This document shows, one piece after another, positions 63,345-64,000 of a DNA stretch of 64,000 nt. The notes below the pieces were generated by a model. It saw nothing but the letters and a program-made list of their open reading frames with translations. It was not told the DNA's origin and did not search any database. The DNA comes from Solirubrobacter deserti (GTDB lineage: Bacteria > Actinomycetota > Thermoleophilia > Solirubrobacterales > Solirubrobacteraceae). Every line of letters starts with the position of its first letter. Within the stretch, counting starts at the first letter, position 1. A program made the translations under genes and the position numbers. The DNA lies in assembly GCF_003344625.1 (NCBI RefSeq), contig NZ_QPKJ02000010.1, forward strand, positions 1-64,000, in the 5' to 3' direction.

Positions 63345-63546
63345 CCGACGACGGTCACCGTCGCTCGTGGCGGCGCGAGCCTTTGACCGTCGCCGTGGCT
63401 TCCGCGACACCCGTCGCAGCCGCCGGGAATGCAGCCGACGACGATCGAGCGGCGGCCCACCAGCAGCACGAGGCAGAACACGGAAAGCGGTCGGAGCACC
63501 GGCAGGAACGTTCGCGGCCCGCGCCCCGAGATGCGACACTGCACGC

Positions 63547-63888
63547 ATGGCCGGACCTGACGACCGGCGGTCCGAGATGGACGACCGGCGGCGGCGACTC
63601 GAGGCGCGCGAGCGCCGGGCCGACGCGCGCGAGTTCCACGCGGACGAGCGTGACCGGATCGCCGACGCGCGCGAGCGCATCGCGGATGATCGCGAGCGCC
63701 TCGCCGATCAGCGCGAGCAGGAGGCGGACCAGCGCGAGGGCGCGGCCGAGGAGCGCGAGCGCGCGCGGCTCGCGCGGCTGCGGCGAGCGGACGACCGCCG
63801 CGCGGCGCAGGGTGAGCGCGACCAGGCGCAGGTGGACCGGGAGATCGCGGCGTCCGAGCGCGCCGTGGACGCGGCGACGCCGCAGTGA
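63547..63888 (+). CDS. highly charged heptad-repeat protein
   Basis: A protein of 113 residues made almost wholly of Arg, Asp, Glu and Ala in seven-residue units such as ADARERI-ADDRERL-ADQREQE-ADQREGA. This is a long single charged alpha-helix or coiled coil; hydrophobic a/d positions are mostly Ala, so a stable isolated helix is as likely as a coiled coil. It has no enzyme motif. The start ATG follows the start of the family-like MAGPDDRRSEMDD. It lies 200 bases beyond the transporter operon. Role unknown; a scaffold or spacer is possible. Confidence 0.6.
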   Translation: MAGPDDRRSEMDDRRRRLEARERRADAREFHADERDRIADARERIADDRERLADQREQEADQREGAAEERERARLARLRRADDRRAAQGERDQAQVDREIAASERAVDAATPQ

Positions 63889-64000
63889 CGCCGCGCACAC
63901 GTCCCTGACGGAATCTGTACGCCACGGGCGCGTCCTGAACGCGCCCAGCATCGATGGCGTGGATTTCGTCGCCGTTGCTGGCGTGCTGGAGCGTGATCGA

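Noticed and set aside
63341..63502. Leftward 53-codon frame beginning VLRPLSVFCLVLLVG
   Set aside because: Could be a short secreted peptide, but there is no ribosome site and the mature part has no pattern.
63954..64000. ATG with an open frame running off the right edge (MAWISSPLLACWSVI)
   Set aside because: Only 15 codons are visible, not enough to support a gene.

Overview
The window is very G+C-rich DNA from an actinobacterium. It has GTG starts, ATGA/GTGA stop-start overlaps, several leaderless-looking promoters and gene content (form II CoxL-like subunit, purine-oxidation operon, single-chain biotin carboxylase, many c-di-GMP proteins) that point to Thermoleophilia/Solirubrobacterales. 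This placement is inference from style and content; there is no rRNA gene here to fix it.

Layout. 1-7.1 kb: tail of a P-loop kinase-like gene, small membrane and secreted proteins, a CHASE-GGDEF-EAL c-di-GMP enzyme, and an overlapping trio (alpha/beta hydrolase, S33 peptidase, J-domain protein). 7.1-13.2 kb: orphan molybdopterin oxidase subunit, LysR regulator, adenylate kinase, homocysteine S-methyltransferase, hydrolase-LuxR fusion. 13.3-22.7 kb: patatin and methyltransferase, ECF sigma/anti-sigma pair, a GAF-PAS-PAS-GGDEF-EAL protein behind a sigma-28-like promoter, a PPOX protein, a DDAH-like enzyme, a CAP-domain protein, a large palindrome and a repeat-linker membrane protein. 22.8-30.0 kb: a tightly overlapping purine catabolism operon (three xanthine dehydrogenase-type subunits, 8-oxoguanine deaminase, an adenine deaminase-OHCU decarboxylase fusion, hydroxyisourate hydrolase) with no uricase in view. 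30.0-35.6 kb: a single 1,851-residue biotin-dependent carboxylase. 35.6-38.7 kb: a small secreted protein, an FAD reductase and an M28 peptidase, followed by tRNA-His.

38.8-49.3 kb is the most unusual part. The 3' half of tRNA-His is repeated 10.4 kb downstream as a 46-base imperfect direct repeat. Between the copies lie a second M28 peptidase, a decayed FtsX permease, a lower-G+C three-gene cassette (membrane NUDIX-like protein, radical SAM/SPASM enzyme, HD phosphohydrolase), a putative metallopeptidase with an injection-system-type N-terminal motif, an IS3 transposase remnant, two related hairpins, and a PPOX/MFS pair. I read this as an old integrated element or island whose integrase is gone. 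The three-gene cassette is the best candidate for an undescribed system.

49.4-64.0 kb: a third M28 peptidase in inverted orientation, an orphan histidine kinase, LysR and TetR wrecks, a glycosyltransferase, a group 2/3 sigma-70 factor, a GH3-PA14-ricin beta-glucosidase, an adenylating enzyme and a TetR gene each carrying one apparent frameshift, a complete polar amino-acid ABC transporter operon, and a heptad-repeat charged protein.
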